This document shows, piece by piece, positions 52,654 through 62,482 of a stretch of DNA of 64,000 nucleotides. Under the pieces are notes generated by a model. It had not been told where the DNA came from. It did no database searches and was given only the letters and a program-made list of their open reading frames with translations. This stretch comes from Roseobacter sp. (lineage in GTDB: Bacteria; Pseudomonadota; Alphaproteobacteria; Rhodobacterales; Rhodobacteraceae), in assembly GCA_002731875.1 (NCBI GenBank), contig PCCY01000015.1, positions 1-64,000 of the forward strand, given 5' to 3'. Both the position numbers and the translations under genes were made by a program. Position 1 is the stretch's first letter; every line of letters begins with the position of its first letter.

Positions 52654-53031
52654 CTATCTGTCCGACGGGTGATTGATGCCATCGGTATATGGAATGGGTT
52701 CCAGGAGCCAGGGTTCGGCCCCGTCAATGCACCCGAGGTTGATGCCGCATTGCGCGGGGTCTGACCGACGCTGGTGGTACATGTAGATCCCACAGGTTTT
52801 GCAGAAATAATGCTTGGCGGTCCCGGTGCCCCATCTGTAGAGCGTGAGGTTTTCCGTTCCGTGCAAGACGTCTACAGACGTGGCGATAGCCGTGACCGCC
52901 GCGGCGGCACGGCGGCGGCAAAATGAGCAGGTGCAGCGACTGGCGGACGACAGGCCGGTGGGCAGGGTTGCCCTGAGGGTCACTGCCCCGCAGTGGCATG
53001 TTGCGTGGTGGATTTCCTCGGGCGGGGTCAT
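52654..53031 (-). CDS. GFA/CENP-V-domain zinc protein
   Basis: The 125-residue protein has the GFA zinc-binding pattern: HATCHCGAVTLRA (Cys pair near residues 10-12), CTCSFCRRR (near 34-39) and HYFCKTCGIYMYHQ (near 74-87). The family includes glutathione-dependent formaldehyde-activating enzyme-like proteins and CENP-V folds; function here is unknown, and no formaldehyde genes are adjacent. The ATG at 53031 overlaps the rhomboid stop by four bases, so the two are co-translated. The frame upstream is discarded as shadow. Confidence 0.85.
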   Translation of the reverse strand: MTPPEEIHHATCHCGAVTLRATLPTGLSSASRCTCSFCRRRAAAAVTAIATSVDVLHGTENLTLYRWGTGTAKHYFCKTCGIYMYHQRRSDPAQCGINLGCIDGAEPWLLEPIPYTDGINHPSDR

Positions 53032-53789
53032 TTGCGTTTCACCTTCGGGATGCGGCTGGTGGCGATGGTATAGTGGGCTTCGGCGTGCGGAGGGTGACCT
53101 TGTGTCGACGACCAGAACGCCGGGCCGCCGAGGCGGAGCCACAGCGGCAGGGTGAGCAGGATCCCGACGAAGAAGCCACCGGCGTGGGCCCAATAGGCCA
53201 CGCCGCCGATGGTCGGGTCGGCCCCGATCCCGCCGATGAGTTGCATTCCGAGCCACAGGCCCAGCATGATCCATGCCGGTATCGGGAATATGCGGAAGAA
53301 CACGATGAAGATGATGAGAATATCGACTTTGGCTTTGGGGTAGAGCAGCAGATAGCCGCCCATGACGCCGGCAATGGCACCAGAGGCCCCCACAGTTGGA
53401 ACCGGGGAGTAGGGGGCCGAAATGACATGCGCCCCGGCTGACAGCACGCCGCAGGCAAGATAGAAGATCAGGTAGCCGATATGGCCCATCTCGTCTTCGA
53501 TATTATCGCCGAAAATGTAGAGAAACAGCATGTTGCCAGCGAGGTGCAGCCAGCCCCCGTGCAGGAACATCGAGGTGAACAGCCCGGAGTAGTCTTGGCC
53601 TGAGGTCACGCGACCCGGAATCAATGCCCATTCAAAGAAGAAGATATTGAGGGCGCGGTCTTCGCCGAACAGGCCGACATAGCTTAGAAATACGCCAATG
53701 TTCACCGCCATCAGCAGATAAGTGACATAGGGCGTGCGCCCTGACGGGTTATGGTCGCGAATGGGGAACATGGACGGACCCTCAGACAT
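53028..53789 (-). CDS. Rhomboid intramembrane serine protease
   Basis: The 253-residue protein has six to seven TM segments (about residues 20-40, 67-95, 103-125, 128-150, 157-180 and 195-217) and the rhomboid catalytic pair: Ser136 in GASGAIAG and His202 in WAHAGGFFVG, with HGGWLHLAGNMLFL (77-90) holding conserved His and Asn. It cleaves transmembrane substrates; the substrate is unknown. The start at 53789 has the downstream alternative MFPIRD. It overlaps the GFA gene and is divergent from the racemase-like gene, 39 bases apart. Confidence 0.9.
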   Translation of the reverse strand: MSEGPSMFPIRDHNPSGRTPYVTYLLMAVNIGVFLSYVGLFGEDRALNIFFFEWALIPGRVTSGQDYSGLFTSMFLHGGWLHLAGNMLFLYIFGDNIEDEMGHIGYLIFYLACGVLSAGAHVISAPYSPVPTVGASGAIAGVMGGYLLLYPKAKVDILIIFIVFFRIFPIPAWIMLGLWLGMQLIGGIGADPTIGGVAYWAHAGGFFVGILLTLPLWLRLGGPAFWSSTQGHPPHAEAHYTIATSRIPKVKRK

Positions 53790-53828
53790 CCGTTACGACT
53801 GGTCAAGAGGCATCGTGGCGGATGTTTA

Positions 53829-54509
53829 ATGGGTGAACTGAAAGGCACTTCCGTGGAAATTACCTGCCTGCATACCGCTGCACTTCATGTGCCCCGGTTA
53901 TCGGCTTTGTTCGAGGCCGAGGGCTGGGAAGGCAGAGTTGCACATATCGTCCGGCCCGATTTGCTTGCGCGTGCCCAGGCCGGTGGGCCAGAGGCCGTCA
54001 GAGGAGAGGTATCCCAAATAATCGGGGCGCACATGGCCGGCGATGCCTTGTTGTGCAGTTGTTCGACGCTGGGCCCGTTGATCGAAAGCCTTGCGGCGGA
54101 GTATGTAAGGGTTGACCGGCCTGTCATGGAGGCGGCGGCGCGGTACAAGCGCGTCATGCTGGTCATCTGTTTGGAAAGCACGCGTGCGGCCACGGTCAAC
54201 CTGTTTGAAGCATGCGCGAAAGCGCCGGATGTCCGGGCGCATGTGATCATGTGTCAAACCGCCTGGAGCTTGTTTGAAGAAGCGGATATGGCGGGTTTTT
54301 ATGCCGCGATTGCCCAAGATGTGGTAGCTGGCATGGATGTCTTGGCCGACACGGATTGCATCGTTCTGGCCCAGGCATCCATGGACGGCGCTGCGGCTTT
54401 GTTGTCTGAGTTGCGCGTGCCGGTGATGACGACACCGGTTCTGGCGGTACGGCGAGCAATCGATGTTGCCCGCCACCAACACATTCAGCCAGCAGCACCG
54501 AGCAGCTGA
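53829..54509 (+). CDS. Asp/Glu/hydantoin racemase-like protein
   Basis: The 226-residue protein (start MGELKGTSVEITCLHTAALH at 53829) resembles the aspartate/glutamate racemase superfamily: a two-domain alpha/beta fold with a first active-site-like Cys in ALLCSCSTLGPL (near residues 75-86). In the position of the second Cys it has IVLAQASMDG (near 183), with Ala instead of Cys, so it may be an isomerase/decarboxylase-like or non-canonical member. Its last 25 bases overlap the 3' end of putA on the opposite strand. No transporter or pathway gene is linked. Confidence 0.65.
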   Translation: MGELKGTSVEITCLHTAALHVPRLSALFEAEGWEGRVAHIVRPDLLARAQAGGPEAVRGEVSQIIGAHMAGDALLCSCSTLGPLIESLAAEYVRVDRPVMEAAARYKRVMLVICLESTRAATVNLFEACAKAPDVRAHVIMCQTAWSLFEEADMAGFYAAIAQDVVAGMDVLADTDCIVLAQASMDGAAALLSELRVPVMTTPVLAVRRAIDVARHQHIQPAAPSS

Positions 54510-57500
54510 GCATTGCCCCCTGAAGCCGTCGTATCGACGCAGACATGTCTTTCGGCGCGGACCCGTGCCGTATCGGGAAGCCCCCTTATCAAAGGGACGA
54601 TAGGGCCGGATCGAGCCGCCAGGGCCACTTCGATCGCGCGGGCGGTTTCTTCGTCGCCCCACCATAAGACGCCACCATACGCCGGGCCGCCGGTGAGTGA
54701 CGCGGCATCGATCTGCCCGTTCATTTCGACGGCAGTACCGCCAAGCGCCGAAACCGCACGCGCCTGTTCTGCGGCTGTGGTTGGACCCGGCCCCATACAC
54801 AGCAAGGCGGCGCGCGGTAATGTGCTGAGCCGATTGGACTCTCCGGTCGGGCCAGGAAGGGTGACCGTTTCAAGGATCGGTACCGCATGGGCAGGCAGCG
54901 GGGGCAGTTCTGTTTGGTCGGTGTCCCAGGTTTCACCTTGGGTTTTCAAGTCCGGTTCGCTGAAACGTGGCAAATAATTGGGGCCGCCCGCCTTTGGGCC
55001 TGTGCCAGATAAGCCTTCACCGCCAAAGGGTTGGCTGCCAACGATCGCCCCGATCTGATTGCGGTTCACATAGATATTACCCGCTTCGATCCTTTCGGAT
55101 ACATGCTGGACCCTGTCGTCGATACGCGTTTGCAAGCCAAACGTCAGGCCATAGCCGGTTGCATTGATCGCATCTATCACCTTGTTGAGCTGGGTGGCTT
55201 TGAAGGTCGCGATGTGCAGTACGGGGCCGAAGATCTCTTGTTTCAGGTCTGCGATGCCATTGATGCGGATCATCGTCGGCGCGACGAACGTGCCTTTGGC
55301 GGGGGCGGCCAGTTCAGCGATCACGCGGCCTTCGCTGCGGGCGGCGTCGATGTGGTCGGCGATGGTCTTGCGGGCCGCTTCGTCGATTACCGGGCCGACA
55401 TCGGTGGAGATCTGCCACGGGTTGCCGAGGGTCAGCACCTCCATTGCGCCGGTCAACATTTCGATCACGTCTTCGGCGATGTCCTCTTGGATATAGAGGC
55501 ACCGCAGGGCCGAACACCGCTGGCCCGCCGATTGAAACGCGCTTTCGACAATGGCCTGGACGGCCTGTTCGGGCAGGGCGGTGCTGTCGACGATCATCGC
55601 ATTGATCCCGCCGGTTTCCGCGATCAGCGTCGTGCCGGGGGTGCAGTGCTTGGCCATGGTTTCACGGATACGCAGTGCTGTGCCTGTTGAACCGGTGAAA
55701 GCTACGCCGTTGATGCGCGGGTCCGATACCAGTGCCGCGCCGACGTCACCCCCACCGGGAAGCAGTTGCAACACAGCACGCGGAACGCCCGCCTCGTGCA
55801 GGAGCGATGTCGCCAGAAATGCGATAAGGGGTGTCTGTTCGGCAGGTTTGGCCAGCACGGCATTGCCGGCTGCCAGAGCCGCACTAACCTGGCCACAGAA
55901 GATCGCCAGCGGGAAGTTCCACGGCGAGATGCACGTGAAGCGTCCAGCAGGTGGGGTATTGGTTGCCTGACACGCGTAATAGCGCAGAAAATCCACGGCT
56001 TCGCGTAATTCGGCGACGCAGTCGGGCAGGCCTTTGCCTGCCTCGCGGGCCAAAAGGGCAAAGATTTCGCCGTAATGGGATTCAAGCATATCGGCCGCGC
56101 GCAGCAGTACCTCTTGGCGGTGTTCCAGAGGAGCGTCCCAAACAGCAGCGTTATCCAATGCAGCTTGGACATCCGCCTCGGACGCATTTCGCACGGTACC
56201 GGGGCTTCGGCTTGATGCGGCAGGATTCAGCAGGCGCACCGCTTTTTTGGGCTTTGCCTCGACCGCCAGCAACGGCACCGCTGCCCAGCTATGGGCTTTC
56301 CATGGCGCGCGCGCGGATTCGATCACATCGAGCGTCGGCGTGTGTGTCAGGTCGAACCCCATCGAGTTTACGCGGGCGGGCAGGTAAAGTTCCGGTCCCG
56401 TGGGGATATGCAACGTGGTGCCGGACAGGCTTTCAAAAGGGTCCGCCGCAACGACTTCGGGGGGAACTTCTTCGTCAACGATCTGGTTGACGAAGCTGGA
56501 ATTGGCACCGTTTTCCAGCAATCGCCGTACCAGATACGCCAGAAGATCCGCATGCGCCCCGACCGGCGCATAAACGCGACAGTGGGTACCGTGCTTTTCC
56601 ATGATGATATTGTGCAAAGTCTCGCCCATGCCATGCAGGCGTTGGAATTCAAATTTTTCCTTGTCCTCGGCCATGTGCAGCACCGCTGCGACCGTGTGGG
56701 CGTTGTGGGTGGCAAACTGCGGATAGATCCTGTCGGTCATGTTCAGCAGTTTTCTGGCATTGGCGATATAGGATACGTCAGTCGCGGCCTTTTGGGTGAA
56801 CACCGGAAAGCCATCGACGCCTTTCACCTGAGCGCGTTTGATTTCGGTGTCCCAGTAGGCACCTTTCACCAGTCGCACCATGATCTTGCGATCGTGGCGA
56901 ATGGCCATGTCATAGAGTGCATCAATGACCACACCGGCGCGTGGACCATAGGCTTGTACGACCACCCCGAAACCGGCCCAACCCGAAAGCGCCGGTTCAG
57001 ACAGCACCTTTTCGATAACATCGAGAGAAAGACCAAGGCGGTCGGCTTCTTCCGCGTCGATATTCAGGCCCATGCCGGCAGATTTTGCCAAGAGCGCCAA
57101 GGCTCTCAGACGCGGTACAAGATCGCGCATGACAGAGCTTTCCTGGGCGACTTCGTAGCGGGGGTGAAGCGCCGACAGCTTTACTGAAATGCCGGGATTC
57201 TTGCGGCTGTCCTTGTTGGTGCAGGCAACCGCTATGGCTGATATCGCCCGGCTGTAGCTGAGGTGATAGCGTTTTGCGTCGTCTTCTGTCCGGGCAGCTT
57301 CGCCCAGCATGTCATAGCTATATGTATAGCCCTTCTTTTCCATACCCTTGGCGCGTTCCATCGCGGCGGTGATGTTTTCGCCAAGCACAAACTGGCGGCC
57401 CATTTCCTTCATCGCGCGGCTGACCGCCGTCCGGATCACCGGTTCGCCCAGCCGTTTGATGGCCGCCCTCAGGTGACGCACCGGGCCGGGCTGGTCATCG

Positions 57501-57904
57501 TCCAGCACGCGCCCGGTCAGCATCAGCGCCCATGTCGACGCGTTGACCAAAGGCGAGGTCGAATGCCCCATGTGACGTCCCCAATCGGAGGGCGCGATCT
57601 TGTCTTCGATCAACGCATCAATGGTTTCTGCATCGGGCACACGCAACAGCGCCTCTGCCAGACACATCAACGCCACGCCCTCATCGGTGGACAACCCGTA
57701 TTCAGCCAGAAAGACCTCCATCATACCGGGCGCGGTATGGCCACGGATCGCTCTGACGATGTCCGCAGCGGCCTTGGTTATCGCAGCGCGCTCTTCCGGA
57801 GAAAGATGCGCGTTACGCACCAGTTCCCGCAGGACGTTTTCTTGATCTGTATAGGTACCTGCATCAATCTGATGGCGTAAAATCGGGGACGAATCGCGTG
57901 CCAT
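54485..57904 (-). CDS. putA: Bifunctional proline dehydrogenase / glutamate-semialdehyde dehydrogenase
   Basis: PutA oxidises proline to glutamate in two steps. The 1139-residue protein has an N-terminal helical and PRODH barrel part (about 60-480, with ARKLLNMTDRIYPQFATHNAH and MRRLLENG-like segments) and an ALDH domain (about 520-980; catalytic Cys in AFQSAGQRCSALRCLY, ETGG motif ahead). The C-terminal about 150 residues form an extra domain as in type B PutA. It lacks the N-terminal ribbon-helix-helix repressor of E. coli PutA, which fits a separate regulator. It is divergent from putR, and its stop region overlaps the racemase-like gene by 25 bases. Confidence 0.94.
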   Translation of the reverse strand: MARDSSPILRHQIDAGTYTDQENVLRELVRNAHLSPEERAAITKAAADIVRAIRGHTAPGMMEVFLAEYGLSTDEGVALMCLAEALLRVPDAETIDALIEDKIAPSDWGRHMGHSTSPLVNASTWALMLTGRVLDDDQPGPVRHLRAAIKRLGEPVIRTAVSRAMKEMGRQFVLGENITAAMERAKGMEKKGYTYSYDMLGEAARTEDDAKRYHLSYSRAISAIAVACTNKDSRKNPGISVKLSALHPRYEVAQESSVMRDLVPRLRALALLAKSAGMGLNIDAEEADRLGLSLDVIEKVLSEPALSGWAGFGVVVQAYGPRAGVVIDALYDMAIRHDRKIMVRLVKGAYWDTEIKRAQVKGVDGFPVFTQKAATDVSYIANARKLLNMTDRIYPQFATHNAHTVAAVLHMAEDKEKFEFQRLHGMGETLHNIIMEKHGTHCRVYAPVGAHADLLAYLVRRLLENGANSSFVNQIVDEEVPPEVVAADPFESLSGTTLHIPTGPELYLPARVNSMGFDLTHTPTLDVIESARAPWKAHSWAAVPLLAVEAKPKKAVRLLNPAASSRSPGTVRNASEADVQAALDNAAVWDAPLEHRQEVLLRAADMLESHYGEIFALLAREAGKGLPDCVAELREAVDFLRYYACQATNTPPAGRFTCISPWNFPLAIFCGQVSAALAAGNAVLAKPAEQTPLIAFLATSLLHEAGVPRAVLQLLPGGGDVGAALVSDPRINGVAFTGSTGTALRIRETMAKHCTPGTTLIAETGGINAMIVDSTALPEQAVQAIVESAFQSAGQRCSALRCLYIQEDIAEDVIEMLTGAMEVLTLGNPWQISTDVGPVIDEAARKTIADHIDAARSEGRVIAELAAPAKGTFVAPTMIRINGIADLKQEIFGPVLHIATFKATQLNKVIDAINATGYGLTFGLQTRIDDRVQHVSERIEAGNIYVNRNQIGAIVGSQPFGGEGLSGTGPKAGGPNYLPRFSEPDLKTQGETWDTDQTELPPLPAHAVPILETVTLPGPTGESNRLSTLPRAALLCMGPGPTTAAEQARAVSALGGTAVEMNGQIDAASLTGGPAYGGVLWWGDEETARAIEVALAARSGPIVPLIRGLPDTARVRAERHVCVDTTASGGNAQLLGAAG

Positions 57905-57966
57905 GGGCTACTCCAGTGAACAATTGGACTAGTATACCTATGGAAACGGAGTAGTAGTTCCTGATT

Positions 57967-57982
57967 CCATCAAGTTTGATGG
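57967..57982. promoter_or_regulatory. Palindrome in the putA-putR divergent region
   Basis: CCATCAA-GT-TTGATGG is a perfect 7-bp inverted repeat with a 2-base centre, lying 62 bases ahead of putA and 30 ahead of putR. It is a candidate operator for the Lrp-type regulator. Confidence 0.45.
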
Positions 57983-58011
57983 TCAAAGCGCTTTATTATT
58001 AGGTGATTCGC

Positions 58012-58488
58012 GTGACAAATGAAGATTTCAGAATGGACCGTTTCGACGCCGCTATTTTGTCAGTGCTGGCCGAAGACGGGCGGATCAGCATCACCGATCT
58101 TGCCAAGCGGATCGGTTTGTCGAAATCGCCGACCCAGGCGCGGCTGCGGCGCCTGGAAGACGCAGGGGTAATCCTGGGATATCGGGCGTTGCTTGACCCG
58201 ATTCGGTTGGGTCTGGATCATGTCGCTTTCGTGGAGGTGCGGCTAAGCGACACCCGCGAAGCCGCTCTCAAGGCATTCAATGCCGCGGTGTTGCGTGTCC
58301 CCGAAATCGAACAGGCGCACATGATTGCCGGCAATTTTGATTACCTGCTTAAGGTACGGACCCGAGACATGGCCGCCTATCGGCAATTTCTGGGAGAAAA
58401 GATCACCGCCCTGCCGCATGTGTCAAACACCTCTACCTATGTGGCGATGGAAGCTGTCAAGGAAATCATGCTTGCCGATGTGACTTGA
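58012..58488 (+). CDS. putR: Lrp/AsnC-family proline utilisation regulator
   Basis: The 158-residue protein has an N-terminal HTH (about 13-60, LDAAILSVLAEDGRISITDL-like, SKSPTQARLRRLEDAG) and a C-terminal RAM ligand-binding domain (about 70-145, VAFVEVRLSD to DYLLKVRTRDM). Its position divergent from putA is the known arrangement for PutR, which activates putA when proline is present. GTG 58012 is chosen because AGGTG lies six bases ahead; GTG 58003 and ATG 58033 are alternatives. Confidence 0.9.
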   Translation: MTNEDFRMDRFDAAILSVLAEDGRISITDLAKRIGLSKSPTQARLRRLEDAGVILGYRALLDPIRLGLDHVAFVEVRLSDTREAALKAFNAAVLRVPEIEQAHMIAGNFDYLLKVRTRDMAAYRQFLGEKITALPHVSNTSTYVAMEAVKEIMLADVT

Positions 58489-58519
58489 CTTGAAACCGAT
58501 CCGGCGCAAACGTTCGATT

Positions 58520-59074
58520 ATGCGCATATTAGGTATCCTGACCTTGCTCTCCGGCCCCGCGCTTGCAGCGGGGTGTCCGCAGTTGCCCGATTATTCGCCC
58601 GAGCTTCGGAATCTGATCGAGCAAGCCGACCGTGCGCCTGATGTTCGTGCCGGTCGCGTCGTATCGGATGCGATGTGGAAGGTCTGGCTGCGTGCTCCGG
58701 ATGAGGTTGCTCAAGGGATACTGGACACCGGGCTTCGTCGGCGTGACGCGTATGACTTTCTTGGGGCGATCGGTGAATTTGATCGTCTGGTTACATATTG
58801 CCCCGACTACGCCGAAGGATACAATCAACGCGCCTACATTCATTTTTTGAACGGTGAGTATGCGGCGGCGCTCACCAATCTCGACATGGCACTGAATTTG
58901 CAGCCTCTGCATGTTGCCGCTCAGACAGGCAGAGCGCTGACGCTGATGCATATGGGTCGTATATCCGAAGCGCGCGCGCAGCTGTTGATCGCGGTGGAAA
59001 ATAACCCGTGGCTGCCAGAGGCCGGGCTTTTAGCCAAAGATGCGCCCCTTGGACCGCAGGGAAGCGATATCTGA
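58520..59074 (+). CDS. Secreted TPR-like protein of unknown function
   Basis: The 184-residue product has a signal peptide MRILGILTLLSGPALAAGCP, cleaved near residue 17, and two TPR-like helix pairs (about 85-150, RRRDAYDFLGAIGEFDRLV and GYNQRAYIHFLNGEYAAALTNLDMAL). It is likely periplasmic. Start ATG 58520 is preferred over TTG 58490, which gives a long unusual N-terminus, although its ribosome binding site is weak. It follows putR closely and may be transcribed with it. No name. Confidence 0.7.
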   Translation: MRILGILTLLSGPALAAGCPQLPDYSPELRNLIEQADRAPDVRAGRVVSDAMWKVWLRAPDEVAQGILDTGLRRRDAYDFLGAIGEFDRLVTYCPDYAEGYNQRAYIHFLNGEYAAALTNLDMALNLQPLHVAAQTGRALTLMHMGRISEARAQLLIAVENNPWLPEAGLLAKDAPLGPQGSDI

Positions 59075-59114
59075 CATTTACACCGCTGCGAACCTCGCTA
59101 TGTTGCGCGTCGTT

Positions 59115-59200
59115 GCGGGCGTGATGGAATGGTAGACATACCAGACTTAAAATCTGAGGGGCGTATGCCCGTGGGGGTTCGAGTCCCCCCGCCCGCACCA
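59115..59200 (+). tRNA. tRNA-Leu (anticodon TAA)
   Basis: An 86-nucleotide class II tRNA with a long variable arm (GGGGCGTATGCCC region): acceptor GCGGGCG pairs with CGCCCGC, anticodon loop ACTTAAAATC holds TAA, T-arm GGGGGTTCGAGTCCCCC, discriminator A and encoded CCA at 59198-59200. Confidence 0.95.
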
Positions 59201-59306
59201 CCACCATTCACGGACTATCGGTTTGACCTTCGCCTACCGCTAGCGGCTGTTGGAGGCTGACTTGGCTCGCCAGCCCCGCTCCATCGTTTTTTCCAGGTCG
59301 GATCGC

Positions 59307-61019
59307 CTAAGCCCGTACCCCGGCGAATTTTTCAGCCCATTCTTCGCGCTGCTCGTCGGTGATTTTGGTAAACAGAACCTCTGGAACGTCGAACGCGTGG
59401 CCGGGGGCGAGTTGGCCCAAGGCTGCGGGCACGTCATCGGGCCAGGCGGCATCGTCGACGTGCATGCTTTGCAGCATGCTGGCGGCTGCGGTGGGAATGA
59501 ACGGGCCTGACAGAACCGCGTAAAGCGGGATCAGGTTCAGGGCCAGACGCACCTGAGCCGCGGCCTTGTCGGGGTCGGTCTTGAATGTGGACCATGGTGC
59601 TTCGGCTTGCAGGTATTCATTGCCCGCGGCCCAGATCGCGCGAAGTTCAGTCGCCGATTTGCGGACCTCCATCGCCTCCATCAATTTCTCGTATTGCGCG
59701 ACCTTTTCAGTCAAGTCCGCGATCAAAGCATGCTCTGCGGGACCATATTCACCCGCTGCCGGGACCTCTTCGCCGAACTTGGAGCGGCAGAATTTGGTGA
59801 TCCGGCTGATGAAGTTGCCCAATACGTCGGCAAGGTCCTTGTTCACAGATGCCTGGAAATTTTCCCACGTGAACTCCGCGTCGGATGTTTCGGGTGCATG
59901 GCTGAGCAACCACCAGCGCCAGGTGTCGGCGGGCAGGATCTCCAGTGCTTGGTCCATGAACACCCCACGCCCGCGCGAGGTTGAAAACTGCCCGCCGTCA
60001 TAGGTGAGGTAATTGAACGATTTGATGTAATCGACCAGCTTCCAAGGTTCGTTCGAACCCATGATCGTGGCAGGGAAACTGAGCGTGTGGAACGGCACGT
60101 TATCCTTGCCCATGAACTGGGTATAGCGCACGTCGTCGGCACCTTTGTCAGTGCGCCACCAGCTTTCCCAATCGCTGCCTTTCCCGGCATCGACCCATTC
60201 CTGGGCGCAGGCGATATATTCGATGGGGGCGTCAAACCAGACATAAAACACCTTGCCCTCCATCCCCGGCCAATCTTTGTCGCCGCGTTTGACGGGGACA
60301 CCCCAATCAAGGTCGCGGGTGATGCCACGGTCCTGCAGACCGTCACCGTCATGCAGCCATTTCTTGGCGATGGACGTGGTCAGCACCGGCCAGTCGGCCT
60401 TGCTGTTGATCCACTCGTCCAGCTTGTCCTTCATCTGCGACTGGCGCAGGAACAGGTGTTTGGTCGCGCGCATCTCGAGGTCAGTGGCACCGGACACGGT
60501 GGATCGCGGGTTGATCAGGTCTTCGGGGTCCAGCTGTTTGGTGCAGTTGTCACATTGGTCACCGCGGGCGTCTTCGAACCCGCAGTTGGGGCAGGTCCCT
60601 TCGACATAGCGGTCGGGCAGGAAACGACCGTCAGTTTCGGAATAGATCTGACGCTGCTCTACTTCTTCGATCAGCCCCTGATCGTACAACGCACCGGCGA
60701 AATGCTGGGTCAGCTTTTGGTTTTGCAGGCTGGACGACCGTCCGAAATGGTCGAACGACAGCCCGAACCCTTCGGCGATGCGTGCTTGAACGTCATGCAT
60801 CTCGGCACAGTATTCCTCGACGGGTTTGCCTGCTTTGGCGGCAGCCAGTTCGGCGGGGGTGCCGTGTTCATCGGTCGCGCAAAGAAACAGAACCTCGTGC
60901 CCTCGGGCGCGCAGATAGCGGGCGTATAGATCGGCGGGCAGTTGGCTGCCCACCAGGTTGCCGAGGTGTTTGATGCCGTTGATATACGGAATGGCGGATG
61001 TGATGAGGTGGCGTTTCAT
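59307..61019 (-). CDS. metG: Methionyl-tRNA synthetase
   Basis: MetRS charges initiator and elongator tRNA-Met. The 570-residue class I enzyme starts [22 protein letters not shown] with a HIGH-equivalent HLGN, has a zinc knuckle [20 protein letters not shown] (near residues 142-161) and a helical anticodon-binding domain. The KMSKS loop reads QFSTS in [16 protein letters not shown], a variant of the archaeal/alternative KFSTS type instead of KMSKS. It lacks a C-terminal tRNA-binding extension. The gene is isolated between tRNA-Leu and the MFS gene. Confidence 0.94.
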   Translation of the reverse strand: MKRHLITSAIPYINGIKHLGNLVGSQLPADLYARYLRARGHEVLFLCATDEHGTPAELAAAKAGKPVEEYCAEMHDVQARIAEGFGLSFDHFGRSSSLQNQKLTQHFAGALYDQGLIEEVEQRQIYSETDGRFLPDRYVEGTCPNCGFEDARGDQCDNCTKQLDPEDLINPRSTVSGATDLEMRATKHLFLRQSQMKDKLDEWINSKADWPVLTTSIAKKWLHDGDGLQDRGITRDLDWGVPVKRGDKDWPGMEGKVFYVWFDAPIEYIACAQEWVDAGKGSDWESWWRTDKGADDVRYTQFMGKDNVPFHTLSFPATIMGSNEPWKLVDYIKSFNYLTYDGGQFSTSRGRGVFMDQALEILPADTWRWWLLSHAPETSDAEFTWENFQASVNKDLADVLGNFISRITKFCRSKFGEEVPAAGEYGPAEHALIADLTEKVAQYEKLMEAMEVRKSATELRAIWAAGNEYLQAEAPWSTFKTDPDKAAAQVRLALNLIPLYAVLSGPFIPTAAASMLQSMHVDDAAWPDDVPAALGQLAPGHAFDVPEVLFTKITDEQREEWAEKFAGVRA

Positions 61020-61074
61020 GATTTAGACCCCGATAATGCTTTGCCCACCCTGTAACGCAGCTACAGGGCAAGGG

Positions 61075-62319
61075 CTAGGGGGCCTTGCGACCAACGCTGT
61101 GATTGTCCCGTTGGCGACGCATCAGACGACCGATGATGAATGTCGTCCGCGGCGCATAGACATACGGCGTGCGTTTTTTTGCCGTGGGGCGGGCCCGCAT
61201 CCGGGTCAGTCCAAACAGCACCAACACCCCGTGACCGATGGATATCATGCCGAACAAGGCCGCGGGTCCATAGTTTTCGATCAACACGGAGGCCAGATAG
61301 GGTGCGAATATCGCCCCGACGGCAAACCAGAACATCAATGCGGCAGACAGTTCGACCCGCTCTTCGCTTTTGGCAAAGTCATGGGCGTGCGAAGCGGCGA
61401 CAGAATATATCGGAAAGGTGGTCAGACCAAATAACGTGGCGGCCAGGAAAATCGCGCCGGTACCCATCCCTGCCGCCATGACCGTAACTGCACAACTCAA
61501 GATAGACGCGGCCGATAGCCAGATCAAAACCCAGCGGCGGTCGAATTTATCTGCCAGCCAGCCGATCGGAAACTGTGCCAACGCCCCGCCCAGGACAAAC
61601 GCCGACAGGAACCATGCGATTTGACCTGCGCTCAGCCCGACCTCTTGGCCGTAGATGGGGCCAACCATCCGAAACGATGCGCTGGACAGGGCCGCGACGA
61701 CCACGGCGGCGGCTGCAAGGGGGGACCGGTCCATTGCCAGACGGGGGCGCAGCCTTGGTTGGGCAGGGGTTTCGGGCTGAGGCAGCCGGGTCAACACGAG
61801 GGGAAGCAGTGCTGCTGAACACAGGATCGCCAACAGGTTATATGAGACATAAGAGGCAGGTGTCAGTACCCCGATCATCATCTGCGCGGCCAGTGATCCG
61901 GTCATGTCGACGACGCGGTATGCGCCCATCGTGCGCCCTCGGGTTTCGTTGGTGACTTTGGCGTTGAGCCATGCCTCGACGACGGTATAGCAGCCCGCGA
62001 CACAGAACCCTGACGCCACTCGCATCAACGCCCATGCATAGGGATCGATGATCAGCATATGCGACATCAAGCCGATTGACCCGGCGGCGGTAAAGGCAGC
62101 AAAGGCGCGACTGTGACCGACGCTTCCCATTACCCGCGGTGCCCACCAGCATCCGACGAAGAACCCGATGAAATGCGCCGAGCCCAGCAGACCGATCTCT
62201 TGGTTGGAAAATCCCAGCTTGATACCGGACAACACGTCCAGTGGTCCGACTCCCCCGGACGAAAGTTGAAGCAGGATCACGGACATGAACAGAGCGGCAA
62301 AGGAAATGAGCAAGCGCAT
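61075..62319 (-). CDS. Major facilitator superfamily transporter
   Basis: The 414-residue protein has about twelve TM segments in two halves, with a central basic loop (LRPRLAMDRSP). The AGRLCDR-like cytoplasmic loops of the first half are weak, but the second half has GWLADKFDRRWVLIW near residue 245. The group is YcaD-like; substrate unknown. It is divergent from the aldo-keto reductase gene. The 163-base gap holds a perfect 7-bp hairpin AAGGGAG-CCAA-CTCCCTT (62346-62363) without T-run, role unknown. Confidence 0.82.
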   Translation of the reverse strand: MRLLISFAALFMSVILLQLSSGGVGPLDVLSGIKLGFSNQEIGLLGSAHFIGFFVGCWWAPRVMGSVGHSRAFAAFTAAGSIGLMSHMLIIDPYAWALMRVASGFCVAGCYTVVEAWLNAKVTNETRGRTMGAYRVVDMTGSLAAQMMIGVLTPASYVSYNLLAILCSAALLPLVLTRLPQPETPAQPRLRPRLAMDRSPLAAAAVVVAALSSASFRMVGPIYGQEVGLSAGQIAWFLSAFVLGGALAQFPIGWLADKFDRRWVLIWLSAASILSCAVTVMAAGMGTGAIFLAATLFGLTTFPIYSVAASHAHDFAKSEERVELSAALMFWFAVGAIFAPYLASVLIENYGPAALFGMISIGHGVLVLFGLTRMRARPTAKKRTPYVYAPRTTFIIGRLMRRQRDNHSVGRKAP

Positions 62320-62482
62320 ATCCGGCCACTGTCGCCTCTTTGGGGAAGGGAGCCAACTCCCTTAGCGACGTAGATTGTCGAAAACAGGACTTAATCAGCT
62401 TTTCGCCGCCGTGCTTGAAAAGGCTATTGCGATGCTGTCGATGAAACGTGAGGGTGGGCGCAAATTGAGATGAGGATTTTCG

